DNA of 12,725 nucleotides, taken from DATLCI01 sp046714215. GTDB taxonomy: Bacteria > Acidobacteriota > Terriglobia > Terriglobales > Acidobacteriaceae. The notes under the pieces are model-generated. The model saw only the letters and a list, made by a program, of their open reading frames with translations, was not told where the DNA came from and did not search any database. Position numbers and translations under genes: made by a program. The number at the start of each line of letters is the position of its first letter. Position 1 is the stretch's first letter. This document shows positions 1 to 7,443 of the stretch, piece by piece. The stretch spans positions 1 to 12,725 of the forward strand of contig JBKKBM010000093.1 of the NCBI GenBank assembly GCA_046714215.1, given 5' to 3'.

Positions 1-540
1 GCAAGAGAAGGTGTAGAGCGAGAGCAGCAGGACGTTGGCCAGCATGACCAAACTGCCGACACCCACGCGTATTCCGCCATCCCACCAGAAGGCCTTCAGC
101 GCGTCATACCAGAGAACGACGATGAAGATCAGGGCCAAGTAGAAGAAATAACGGTGCACATTCTGCAGGATGAACGGAAAGCCCGTCTCTCCTTTATATT
201 TATGCGCTTTGCCGCCTTCATCCACGGCACAGGCGGCGGGGTCAAGCAGGAAGGCGCGATAGAGCGCCTTGCGGTAGTAGTAGCAGGTAGCGCGGAAGCC
301 TAAGGGGCCAGCTAGGATGAGCAGCGCCGGAGAGTAGGGCCACCAGGCGTGGCCAGCATCGATCAGCGGGGAATAGAAGGGCGATAGATACGGCCCCCAC
401 TCATAGAACTTCCCCTCAAAGGCCCGTACGGTGGCATAAATACTGAAGCCGCCCATGACGAAGATGACGGGCAGGATCTCCAACCACCAAGCGTCGCGCC
501 GCTGTGTACCAAAGCGTACAAAGGTCCGCGAGTTCCCCAA
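1..540 (-). CDS. Membrane anchor subunit-like protein of Sdh1-type succinate dehydrogenase (partial, C-terminus outside window)
   Basis: The 180 visible codons encode a polytopic membrane protein that runs off the left edge. Visible landmarks are RRDAWW (residues 14-19), a first hydrophobic helix at about 20-38, YLSPFYSPL (51-59), a second helix at about 68-83, then FRATCYYYR (82-90), PAACAV (101-106), LQNVHRYFFY (125-134) leading into a third helix, and a fourth from about 158 that ends in YTFSC at the edge. From memory this order matches the SdhC-like anchor found beside sdhA and sdhB in actinobacteria (mycobacterial Sdh1), reported to carry a membrane-embedded Rieske-type Fe-S cluster. Cys86, Cys104, His129 and Cys180 are visible polar candidates, but I cannot assign ligands. 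If right, it passes electrons from succinate to quinone, and sdhA/sdhB should lie just left of the window. The TTG start at 540 is chosen because AAGGAGG lies 4 nt upstream and the family similarity begins near residue 14; ATG at 657 is an in-frame alternative adding 39 unconvincing residues. Confidence 0.68.
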   Translation of the reverse strand, partial: MGNSRTFVRFGTQRRDAWWLEILPVIFVMGGFSIYATVRAFEGKFYEWGPYLSPFYSPLIDAGHAWWPYSPALLILAGPLGFRATCYYYRKALYRAFLLDPAACAVDEGGKAHKYKGETGFPFILQNVHRYFFYLALIFIVVLWYDALKAFWWDGGIRVGVGSLVMLANVLLLSLYTFSC

Positions 541-544
541 ACCG

Positions 545-551
545 CCTCCTT
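545..551 (-). promoter_or_regulatory. Shine-Dalgarno AAGGAGG deciding a TTG start
   Basis: On the minus strand AAGGAGG sits 4 nt before the TTG codon at 540-538. The upstream in-frame ATG at 657 has no comparable site. This is the main reason for the shorter start of the membrane anchor gene. Confidence 0.5.
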
Positions 552-664
552 GGCCCAGATGCAGAACTTTCGGGATGATTCCCGGTAGCGGAAAAGAGTA
601 ACAGAAATAAACGATGCCTCCACTAGAATCTGCCCACCGAGCGGACTGACTGACCATTTTCTCG

Positions 665-693
665 TTGCTATACGGGAGAGGCTCGTCAATAAT
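665..693 (+). promoter_or_regulatory. Candidate sigma-70-like promoter of the kinase gene
   Basis: TTGCTA (665-670) and AATAAT (688-693) are separated by exactly 17 bases and match the consensus boxes at 4/6 and 5/6 positions. Transcription would start near 700, giving a leader of about 20 nt before ATG 720. No Shine-Dalgarno is visible in that leader (CTCAAGCAAAAT precedes the ATG). This is inference from sequence only. Confidence 0.45.
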
Positions 694-719
694 GGCCGCG
701 CACTTCTCTCAAGCAAAAT

Positions 720-3395
720 ATGGCACTTAACGCGGGCGAAAGACTGGGACCCTATGAAGTGATCAGTCCCGTAGGGGCGGGCGGTATGGGCGAAGTGTAT
801 CGCGGCCGCGCTACCCGCCTGGAGCGGACGGTAGCCATCAAGGTACTGTCGTCCGCACTCTCTTCCAGCGTTGAGCTAAAACTCCGGTTCGAACGGGAAG
901 CCAAGACCATCTCGTCGCTGAACCATCCCAACATCTGTGCTCTGTACGACGTCGGCTGCGAGAATGGCACCGACTTCCTGGTGATGGAGTTCATCGAAGG
1001 CGAGACCCTGGCGGATGTTCTCAAGCGGGGACCGCTGTCGGTTGACCAAGCCCTGAACGTGGCGCTGGAGATCGTGGACGCGCTGGAAAAGGCGCACCGC
1101 AGCGGCATCGTCCATCGCGACCTCAAGCCGGGCAACATCATGTTGACCAAGGGCGGCGCCAAGCTGATGGATTTTGGCTTGGCTAAGCCGGTTTCCGGGG
1201 TGTCGGCAGGGGCGGCGGCTTCGGGCGTGTCGCCGGTGTTCTCCGCCGCGCTCACGCGCTCCAGCCCCGCGTCTCCCCTGACGTCCGTAGGGTCGATCGT
1301 CGGGACCGTCCAATACATGTCCCCCGAACAGATCGAAGGGCGCGATTCGGACGCCCGCTCAGATATCTTTGCCTTCGGCCTAGTGCTATACGAAATGATA
1401 GGTGGCCGACGCGCCTTCGAAGGCAAGACGCAGGCCAGCATCGTGGCCAGCATCCTGGCGCTGGATCCGCCGCCGCTCTCGACCGTGCAGCCGGGCACTC
1501 CAACACCGCTGAATGACATCGTGCACATCTGCCTCGCTAAGGATCCGGATGATCGCTTTCAGACCGCGCATGATCTGAAGCTCCAACTCCGGATGCTGAG
1601 GGAGATGGATTTTTCGGCGCCCGGCAAGGCACTCCCCACAGTCAAGACGAAGGCGTGGATTCCCTGGTCGCTGCTGGCGATCTTCGTGCTACTGGCAGCC
1701 GGGTCTGCTCTATGGGCATGGAAGCTGGCCACGGCCCCGGCCAAGGTGATCCGGGGCACGCTCTTGCCGCCATTCGAAGGGAGCTTCGCCACTTTCAACA
1801 TCGCGCAGGTATCCCCCAACGGCAATTTTGTGGTGTATGGAGCCTCCGTCAATGGAGTAAATCAACTCTGGCTGCAATCGCTGGACTCGGAGACGCCCGT
1901 GCCGATGACGGGCACGGAGGGCGCCACGTATCCGTTCTGGTCAGCCGACAGCCGTTCCGTGGGGTTTTTCTCCGGGAGCCGACTCAAGCGGGCGGAAGTA
2001 GCGGGCGGCCCGGCGCAGACGATCTGCGACGTGATTGATGGCCGCGGTGGTTCGTGGAACGCAGACAATGTAATTATTTTCGGAGCCCGCATCTCGCCCA
2101 TCATGCGGGTCTCAGCGGCCGGTGGGCAGCCAACGCCGGTGACTGAATTCGACAAAACCAAGAGCCACGGTACCCATCGCTGGCCTTGGTTTCTTCCGGA
2201 CGGGAAGCACTTCATCTACATGGGGGGTGTAACCGGCAACGACAGTCCGCGCAATGAGCTTTTCATTGGATCGCTGGAGTCGAAAACCAGCGAGAAGCTT
2301 TTGGCGGCAAGTTCCAACGCGGTGTACGCCTCCGGCTACCTGCTGTACCGCCGTGAAGGTTCACTGATGGCGCATCCCTTCGATGTCAGTAAGCGCGCGC
2401 TCACCGGCGATGCGGTACCCATCGTGGAGCAGCTTAAGTTCGATCCCGGAACGTCCGTAGGAACGTTTTCCGCTTCCACCACCGGGGTACTGGTGTACCA
2501 GCACGGCACGGGCAGCACCGGGGCGCAACAGCTCACCTGGTTTGATAACACGGGTAAGGGACTGGGGCCGGCCGCTGATCCCACTACCGGGTATGGCTTT
2601 CGCCTCTCCCCCGACGGGACGAAGGCGGCCGTCCAGGTGGTGGATGGCACCGGGAATGTCGACATCTGGATCTACGACCTGGCGCGGTCGGTGAGGAGTC
2701 GTCTGACCTTCGATCCCGCCCGCGATGCGGAGCCGGTATGGTCCCCGGATAGCAAGAAGGTGGTGTATACATCGGAACGGGACAACGGACGCGGGCAGAT
2801 CTTCATCAAGAGCGCCGACGGCTCCGGGACAGAGGAGAGACTGCTGCAGTCCGCCGATTACAATCTGGTGGACGATGTCTCCGCCGACGGCAAGTACCTG
2901 AGCTTCACCAGCAGAGTGGGTAACAATACCGATCTATGGATCCTGCCGATGGTCGGGGAGCGAAAGGCCATTCCGTATTTGCAGACGACTTTCAACGAGC
3001 GCTCGACCAACATCTCACCGGATTCGCGTTGGGTGGCATACGACTCGGATGAATCGGGACGCTTCGAGATCTATGTCTCGACCTTTCCCCAAGCCGGAGG
3101 CAAGTGGCAGATCTCGAATAATGGTGGCCGGGAGGCGATGTGGAGCCCGTCGGGCAAGGAGCTTTACTACCTCACCCTGGACAACGAGGTGATGGTGGTC
3201 ACGATGACGACGACGAGCGTCAGCGTGCAGCCCTCGGTACCAAAGAAATTGTTTGCGCCGGCTCCGGTGCCCGGGCGTAAGGTCTATGACATTGCCCGGA
3301 ACGGCCGCATCATGGTCAACGGCTTTGGCACGGACCGAGCGACGTCGCTGCCACTCTCGTTCACTGCGAACTGGCCGGCGACAGTGCGGCGCTGA
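720..3395 (+). CDS. PknB-type Ser/Thr protein kinase with one transmembrane helix and C-terminal TolB/WD40-like propeller
   Basis: The 891-residue protein should phosphorylate Ser/Thr of cytoplasmic targets and expose a sensor or scaffold domain outside the membrane. All kinase landmarks are intact: glycine loop GAGGMG (19-24), VAIK with Lys41, a helix-C Glu (Glu60), HRDLKPGN (132-139, catalytic Asp134), DFG (151-153), SPE (201-203) and SDIFAFG (214-220). The activation segment from DFG to SPE is about 50 residues, roughly twice the usual length, and rich in Ala, Ser and Pro. A hydrophobic helix lies at about 313-335. The remaining 550 residues contain repeated PD40/TolB-like blades, each with an SPDG/SPDS-type turn, such as VWSPDSKKVVY and ISPDSRWVAY. 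This layout is very common in Acidobacteriota. The ATG has no clear Shine-Dalgarno. The gene is followed after 41 bp by a GAF/ATPase gene, probably co-transcribed. Substrate and ligand cannot be read from sequence. Confidence 0.95.
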   Translation: MALNAGERLGPYEVISPVGAGGMGEVYRGRATRLERTVAIKVLSSALSSSVELKLRFEREAKTISSLNHPNICALYDVGCENGTDFLVMEFIEGETLADVLKRGPLSVDQALNVALEIVDALEKAHRSGIVHRDLKPGNIMLTKGGAKLMDFGLAKPVSGVSAGAAASGVSPVFSAALTRSSPASPLTSVGSIVGTVQYMSPEQIEGRDSDARSDIFAFGLVLYEMIGGRRAFEGKTQASIVASILALDPPPLSTVQPGTPTPLNDIVHICLAKDPDDRFQTAHDLKLQLRMLREMDFSAPGKALPTVKTKAWIPWSLLAIFVLLAAGSALWAWKLATAPAKVIRGTLLPPFEGSFATFNIAQVSPNGNFVVYGASVNGVNQLWLQSLDSETPVPMTGTEGATYPFWSADSRSVGFFSGSRLKRAEVAGGPAQTICDVIDGRGGSWNADNVIIFGARISPIMRVSAAGGQPTPVTEFDKTKSHGTHRWPWFLPDGKHFIYMGGVTGNDSPRNELFIGSLESKTSEKLLAASSNAVYASGYLLYRREGSLMAHPFDVSKRALTGDAVPIVEQLKFDPGTSVGTFSASTTGVLVYQHGTGSTGAQQLTWFDNTGKGLGPAADPTTGYGFRLSPDGTKAAVQVVDGTGNVDIWIYDLARSVRSRLTFDPARDAEPVWSPDSKKVVYTSERDNGRGQIFIKSADGSGTEERLLQSADYNLVDDVSADGKYLSFTSRVGNNTDLWILPMVGERKAIPYLQTTFNERSTNISPDSRWVAYDSDESGRFEIYVSTFPQAGGKWQISNNGGREAMWSPSGKELYYLTLDNEVMVVTMTTTSVSVQPSVPKKLFAPAPVPGRKVYDIARNGRIMVNGFGTDRATSLPLSFTANWPATVRR

Positions 3396-3422
3396 TCGTG
3401 AGCGAGCTAGAGACATCAGAGT

Positions 3423-3429
3423 AAGGAGG
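3423..3429 (+). promoter_or_regulatory. Strong Shine-Dalgarno of the GAF-ATPase gene
   Basis: AAGGAGG lies 7 nt before ATG 3437 and fixes the start. It contrasts with the kinase gene upstream, which has no visible ribosome binding site. Confidence 0.8.
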
Positions 3430-3436
3430 GCTTTCC

Positions 3437-4477
3437 ATGAAACCCGGCCTTCATCCGCTGGAGCAGGCCCGGCTGGCCGCGCTTCGTGATTATCGGATAC
3501 TGGACACCGCGCCGGAGACCGCTTTCGACGACCTTGCCTTCCTGGCCTCGCATATCTGTGAGACACCCATCGCGGTGATCTCGCTCATCGATGAAGACCG
3601 GCAATGGTTCAAGGCGAAGGTGGGGATGGAAACCAACGAGACGCCGCGGGAGCATGCCTTTTGCGCTCACGCCATCCTGGAAAGAGAGTTGTTCGTGGTG
3701 GAAGACGCCACCCAGGATCCGCGGTTCAGTGGGAACCCGCTGGTGCGGATGCAGCCGCATATCCGCTTCTACGCCGGCACCCAGTTTTATTCGTCTGACC
3801 AGATGCCCTTAGGCACGCTTTGCGTGATCGACCGCAAGCCACGCCAGCTCACCGTCGACCAGCGTCTCGCGCTGGAAGCTTTGGGGCGCCAAGTGCAGGC
3901 GCAACTCGAACTCCGCCGCAACCTGACCAACCTCAAAAGCGCGCTTGTAGAACGTGACGAGGCAGATCGGGTGCAGCAGGTCTTGATGGACGAACTGCAG
4001 CGGGCCTATGACGACAACAAGCGTTTGAGCGGACTTTTGCCGGTGTCGTCCGCGTGCAAGTTCAGCATCACCATTCCCGCCGACCTGAAAGCCATCGATC
4101 CGGTGGTGGAGGGTGTGATGGAGGTGGCGCGGCAGATGAAGAGCGCGGAGGGTCGGGAGTACGAGGTGGAGACGGCCATCCGCGAGGCGCTGGCCAATGC
4201 CATTATCCACGGTTGCGAGAGCGACCCTGCCAAGAATGTGCAATGCTCGGTCGCCTGCGACGAACACGGCGAATTATTGATCGTGGTCCGCGACCCGGGC
4301 GGCACCCTGGACCCATCACAAGTTCCCGACCCGACCAAAGGCCTGAACTTGTACGCCAGCCACGGGCGCGGAGTCCACCTGATCAACCAGCTCATGGACG
4401 ATGTTGAGGTAGTGGTGGAGAAAGCCTCTCAGACCGAAGTCCGGATGACAGCGCGGGCACGTCCGCTGACCCAATGA
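3437..4477 (+). CDS. GAF domain protein with C-terminal RsbW/SpoIIAB-like HATPase domain
   Basis: Of 346 residues, about 12-160 form a GAF sensor of the widespread type marked by ILDTAPE, SLIDEDRQWFK, FCAHAIL and PLGTLCVID. A coiled coil follows (about 155-195), then the segment LSGLLPVSSACK (197-208), and an ATPase domain at about 215-340. That domain shows an N-box (EALANAIIHG, Glu250 and Asn254), DPGG (286-289) and SHGRGVHLI (308-316). There is no HisKA phosphoacceptor helix, and the ATPase boxes resemble anti-sigma-factor kinases of the RsbW class more than classical histidine kinases. It is therefore probably a GAF-controlled Ser/Thr kinase of a partner-switching pathway, though no STAS antagonist or sigma factor lies in the window. 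The start is well supported: AAGGAGG at 3423-3429 is 7 nt before the ATG. The 41-bp gap to the upstream receptor kinase suggests one operon and a joint signalling role (inference). Confidence 0.88.
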   Translation: MKPGLHPLEQARLAALRDYRILDTAPETAFDDLAFLASHICETPIAVISLIDEDRQWFKAKVGMETNETPREHAFCAHAILERELFVVEDATQDPRFSGNPLVRMQPHIRFYAGTQFYSSDQMPLGTLCVIDRKPRQLTVDQRLALEALGRQVQAQLELRRNLTNLKSALVERDEADRVQQVLMDELQRAYDDNKRLSGLLPVSSACKFSITIPADLKAIDPVVEGVMEVARQMKSAEGREYEVETAIREALANAIIHGCESDPAKNVQCSVACDEHGELLIVVRDPGGTLDPSQVPDPTKGLNLYASHGRGVHLINQLMDDVEVVVEKASQTEVRMTARARPLTQ

Positions 4478-4485
4478 GTTTCCGC

Positions 4486-4491
4486 TACAAT
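4486..4491 (+). promoter_or_regulatory. Candidate -10 box for a leaderless transcript
   Basis: TACAAT (5/6 match to TATAAT) ends 8 bases before ATG 4500, so initiation 7-9 nt downstream would fall at or next to the start codon. No Shine-Dalgarno precedes that ATG. No good -35 box is seen at 17 bp; CTGACC at 4466-4471 is too close (14 bp). The alternative is read-through from the upstream signalling operon, 22 bp away. Confidence 0.3.
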
Positions 4492-4499
4492 CCCTGACC

Positions 4500-5657
4500 A
4501 TGTCAGCGGCGGACGTCGTGATCATCGGGGGAGGCATCGTCGGCTCCAGCATCGCCTGGCACCTGACCGATGCGGGATGTAAGCGCGTCGTCGTCCTCGA
4601 GCGCGAAAAGCACCAGGGCAAGGGCTCGACCGGGAAAAGCATGGGCGGCGTGCGCGCGCAGTTCTCTACGCCCGTGAACATCCAGATGTCGCTGTATTCG
4701 ATCCCGTTCTACGCCGGCTTCGAAGAGCGTACGGGGCATGAATCGGGATATCGGCCGCAAGGTTATCTCTTTCTCGCCATCACGCCTGCCCATCTGGGCT
4801 ACTTAAGAACCAACATGGAGAAGCAGGTCGCTCTAGGACTGAAGGGCGTGCGGCTGCTGGCCGCGGCAGAGATTCGCGGGATGTATCCGCAACTGCGCAC
4901 GGATGACATCGTCGGCGGCAGCTTCTGCGCGACGGACGGCTTTGTTGACCCCTATTCCGCGATGAACGGGTTCACGGCCCGGGCGGTAGAAAACGGCGCC
5001 CGCATCGTGAAGAGCGCGGAGGTCACGGGCATCACCACGGACGCGCAGGGCGTGGCGTCCGTGGTGAGTACGCAGGGAAGCTTCGCCACGCGGGTGGTGG
5101 TGAATGCCGCGGGAGCATGGGCGAAGTCGGTGGCGGCGATGGTCGGCGTGGACTTGCCCGTGGAGCCGCTGCGGAGGATGTTGGTCCCTACTGAACCCTT
5201 CGATGAGTTTCCCCACACCGCGCCCATGATCATTGATATGTCCACCGGGTTTCATTTTCGTCCGGAGGGCCGCGGTTTTCTGCTGGCGTGGGCGGACGGG
5301 GAAGAGAAGTCGAGCTTCAACACCGATTTCGATCCCGCGTTCATCGAAAAGATACTGACCCACGCTGCCGACCGGGTGCCCGTCTTCGAGAATGTGGCGG
5401 TGAATCCGAAGAAGGCCTGGGCGGGGCTGTACGAAATGACGCCCGACCATCATCCCGTGCTGGGCGCGGTGCCAGAGGTCAAAGGCTTCTTCTGCGCCAA
5501 CGGCTTCAGTGGACACGGCGTGATGCACGCGCCGGCGACGGGTAAGATCCTCGCCGACTTGATCCTGCGCGGGAGTACGGACCTTGTTGATGCGCGTCTG
5601 CTGGACATCAATCGCTTTCGCGAGGGCCGCATGATCCATGAAACGGTCGTGCTGTAA
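4500..5657 (+). CDS. FAD-dependent oxidoreductase of the DAO family (sarcosine oxidase beta subunit-like)
   Basis: The protein has 385 residues, the usual length for single-chain DAO-family enzymes. The N-terminal Rossmann motif VVIIGGGIVGSS (G10-x-G12-x-x-G15) and the Glu at the end of the second strand (VVLERE, Glu34) bind FAD. A conserved stretch GSTGKSMGGVRAQFST (42-57) is typical of sarcosine/glycine oxidase-like flavoproteins. The C-terminal SGHGVMHAPATGKILADLI segment is the usual second FAD contact. The expected reaction is oxidation of a secondary or N-methylated amine or amino acid, with transfer of electrons to oxygen or another acceptor; the substrate cannot be told. No companion sarcosine oxidase subunit (alpha, gamma, delta) or glycine cleavage gene is adjacent, so this is probably a stand-alone paralogue. 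There is no signal peptide. The start ATG lacks a Shine-Dalgarno but has a -10-like box right upstream. Confidence 0.9.
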   Translation: MSAADVVIIGGGIVGSSIAWHLTDAGCKRVVVLEREKHQGKGSTGKSMGGVRAQFSTPVNIQMSLYSIPFYAGFEERTGHESGYRPQGYLFLAITPAHLGYLRTNMEKQVALGLKGVRLLAAAEIRGMYPQLRTDDIVGGSFCATDGFVDPYSAMNGFTARAVENGARIVKSAEVTGITTDAQGVASVVSTQGSFATRVVVNAAGAWAKSVAAMVGVDLPVEPLRRMLVPTEPFDEFPHTAPMIIDMSTGFHFRPEGRGFLLAWADGEEKSSFNTDFDPAFIEKILTHAADRVPVFENVAVNPKKAWAGLYEMTPDHHPVLGAVPEVKGFFCANGFSGHGVMHAPATGKILADLILRGSTDLVDARLLDINRFREGRMIHETVVL

Positions 5658-5664
5658 CTTCACC

Positions 5665-5693
5665 TTGACCTTCGCCTGCGGCCAGCGTAGCCT
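5665..5693 (+). promoter_or_regulatory. Candidate sigma-70-like promoter of the four-helix membrane protein
   Basis: TTGACC (5665-5670) and TAGCCT (5688-5693) are spaced by 17 bases just after the oxidoreductase stop. Initiation near 5700 gives a leader of about 43 nt that includes the CAGGAGG ribosome binding site at 5728-5734. The -35 box is good and the -10 box is weak. Confidence 0.4.
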
Positions 5694-5742
5694 CTCGGCA
5701 CAACTCTACATCGCCATCTTCATCCCCCAGGAGGCTTCGCCC

Positions 5743-6300
5743 ATGGTGCCCCTCGCGTCTCTTTGGATCCCCATTGTGGTTTCCGCGGTCATCGTGTTCA
5801 TCGCCAGCTCCATCATGCATACCGTGCTCAAGTATCACCAGAGCGACATCAACCGGTTGCCCGACGAAGAGAACCTCACGGCTGCCCTGCGCGCCGCCGG
5901 TTTGAAGCAAGGACTCTATATGTTCCCGTTCTGCGATCCTAAGAATATGAAGTCGCCGGAGTCGCAGGAAAAATATAAGCAAGGGCCGATCGGGATGATG
6001 ACGATCTTTCCTCCGGGCATGCCGGCGATGCCAAAGTTTCTGGCGCAGTGGTTCGCTTACTGCCTGGTGATCAGCCTCTTCACCGCCTACGTCGCCGGCC
6101 ATACGGTGGCGTCCGGAGCGCAGTATCTGGCCGTCTTCCGCGTGGCCGGTACGGTGGCTTTCATGGCTTACGGTCTGGGACATCTGAGCAATGGCATCTG
6201 GAAAGGCCAGCCCTGGAGTGCGACCATCAAAGAAGTGATTGACGGGCTGATCTACGGACTGCTGACGGCGGGAACCTTCGGCTGGCTCTGGCCGCGGTAG
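5743..6300 (+). CDS. Conserved four-helix membrane protein of unknown function
   Basis: The 185-residue product has hydrophobic segments at about 6-25, 101-121, 128-148 and 163-183, with a soluble loop of about 75 residues between the first two. The loop carries SSIMHTVLKYHQSDINRLPDE (starting near 22), a GLYMFPFCDPKNMKSPE segment (57-73) and a GPIGMMT segment (81-87). The C-terminal part holds GLGHLSNGIWKGQPW (144-158). It resembles an uncharacterised membrane protein family that I have seen in Acidobacteriota and other phyla; I know no function. No transport or enzyme motif is visible; the conserved-looking His26, His32 and His147 near membrane faces could bind metal or haem, which is speculation. 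The start is chosen at ATG 5743, 8 nt after CAGGAGG. The frame is open further upstream to 5638, but that would overlap the oxidoreductase. It has its own candidate promoter and stands alone between two oxidoreductase genes. Confidence 0.85.
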   Translation: MVPLASLWIPIVVSAVIVFIASSIMHTVLKYHQSDINRLPDEENLTAALRAAGLKQGLYMFPFCDPKNMKSPESQEKYKQGPIGMMTIFPPGMPAMPKFLAQWFAYCLVISLFTAYVAGHTVASGAQYLAVFRVAGTVAFMAYGLGHLSNGIWKGQPWSATIKEVIDGLIYGLLTAGTFGWLWPR

Positions 6301-6403
6301 CTCTATCGTGAGGCAGCGCTTGGCGCAGAAGCGTGCAGTTGGCCCTCCGACGACCTGCGTGATCTCTGAGCGCTCCTGACCGCTAGGTCTCGCCCCGCCG
6401 GGT

Positions 6404-6432
6404 TTGACGCTAGTGGCGCCCGAGCCTAGAAT
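6404..6432 (+). promoter_or_regulatory. Sigma-70-like promoter of the SDR gene
   Basis: TTGACG (6404-6409) and TAGAAT (6427-6432) are separated by exactly 17 bases, each matching consensus at 5/6 positions. This is the best promoter in the window. Initiation near 6440 leaves a leader of about 60 nt ending in CAGGAGG (6488-6494). The rest of the 198-bp gap (6301-6403) holds no gene and no convincing terminator. Confidence 0.65.
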
Positions 6433-6498
6433 CGGCCCTCCAATCAAAACTCATTCAATCGCACCAGCAATCATTGGCACCACAACTCAGGAGGCACG

Positions 6499-7278
6499 AT
6501 GGCGGGAGACCTGCAAAACAAAGTTGCGATCATCACGGGCGGGACGTCCGGCATTGGGCGGGAAGCGGCGGTGCTGTTTGCGCAGGCGGGCGCCAAAGTA
6601 GTGATCGCGGGCCGGCGCGAAGCCGAAGGAGCGGAGACCGCGGCGTTGGTTCGCGCGGCGGGTGGGGAAGCCCTGTTCGTGAAAACGGATGTCGCGAAGG
6701 CCGCAGATGTGCAGGCGCTCGTCCAGAAGACGGTAGAGAAGTTTGGCCGGGTAGATGTTGCGTTCAACAATGCCGGCATTGAGGGGGTCTGGGTGCCGAT
6801 CGTGGAGCAGTCTGAAGAGGACTGGGACCGGACCATCGACATCAATCTCAAAGGCGTTTGGCTTTGCCTTAAGTATCAGGTCCAGCAGATGCTGAAGCAA
6901 GGCGGAGGCGGCGCCATCGTGAATATGTCGTCGATCGCGGGACTGATGGGGGGGGCGGGGGCGGCGGCCTATTGCGCGACCAAGCATGGCGTGATCGGTC
7001 TCACGCGAAGTGCCGCGCTCGAGTATGCAAGCAAAAAGATTCGCGTGAATGCGGTGTGTCCGGCGGTGATCGAGACGCCGATGGCGGACCGCATCTTTGG
7101 CGAACCGGAAGTCACCAAGCATATCCTCAGCCTGCATCCGCTGGGCCGCTTCGGTACGTCGAGGGAAGTCGCGGAAGCGGTGTTGTGGATGTGCTCAGAG
7201 AAATCAGCGTTCATGACAGGACACTACATCGTGCTGGATGGTGGATTTTTGGCGGGCGTGAATCCGGTGCCGGAGTAG
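6499..7278 (+). CDS. Classical short-chain dehydrogenase/reductase (SDR)
   Basis: The 259-residue length and all motifs are those of the classical SDR family. They include the cofactor loop TGGTSGIG (13-20), NNAG (90-93), the active-site Asn in INLKG (Asn116), Ser145 in NMSSIAG, and the YxxxK pair Tyr158/Lys162. The second strand ends in GRR (38-40) rather than an acidic residue, which usually indicates NADP(H) preference. The PAVIETPM segment (188-195) after the active site and the C-terminal YIVLDGG are typical of family members annotated as glucose 1-dehydrogenase or 3-oxoacyl-ACP reductase. The substrate cannot be named. The cytoplasmic enzyme would interconvert an alcohol and a ketone. 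ATG 6499 follows CAGGAGG with a short 4-nt spacing. It is monocistronic as far as visible, with a minus-strand gene convergent downstream. Confidence 0.92.
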   Translation: MAGDLQNKVAIITGGTSGIGREAAVLFAQAGAKVVIAGRREAEGAETAALVRAAGGEALFVKTDVAKAADVQALVQKTVEKFGRVDVAFNNAGIEGVWVPIVEQSEEDWDRTIDINLKGVWLCLKYQVQQMLKQGGGGAIVNMSSIAGLMGGAGAAAYCATKHGVIGLTRSAALEYASKKIRVNAVCPAVIETPMADRIFGEPEVTKHILSLHPLGRFGTSREVAEAVLWMCSEKSAFMTGHYIVLDGGFLAGVNPVPE

Positions 7279-7443
7279 CTTGTAACCCTCGCTCGATTCG
7301 CTGCTGATGTTAAGCCCCACCGTGGACGGAGCGTTGGGAGGCCTTTAGAGTAACGGGCGAACGGAGGTGAAGGTTTGACTTCTGCTCCTCTGCGCTCCGC
7401 CGCTGGCCTCGAGCGAGGTCGCGATAGGAACTGGGCGCTTTTT

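Noticed and set aside
667..689. Minus-strand TTGACG and TATAGC as a promoter for the leftmost gene.
   Set aside because: The spacing is only 11 bases, far from 16-18; the same stretch fits a plus-strand promoter better.
5638..5742. 35-codon N-terminal extension of the four-helix membrane protein.
   Set aside because: It overlaps the end of the oxidoreductase and the candidate promoter, while ATG 5743 has a strong ribosome binding site.
4833..6447. Two long minus-strand open frames (4833-5663 and 5608-6447, about 280 codons each).
   Set aside because: They lie opposite well-supported genes with family motifs, and their translations are rich in His and Arg as expected for antisense frames in GC-rich DNA.
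7405..7443. A terminator for the SDR gene made of a small GC-rich inverted repeat (7405-7420) and a T-run (7439-7443).
   Set aside because: The stem is only 6 bp with a G-U pair and lies 18 bases from the T-run, so they do not form one terminator.
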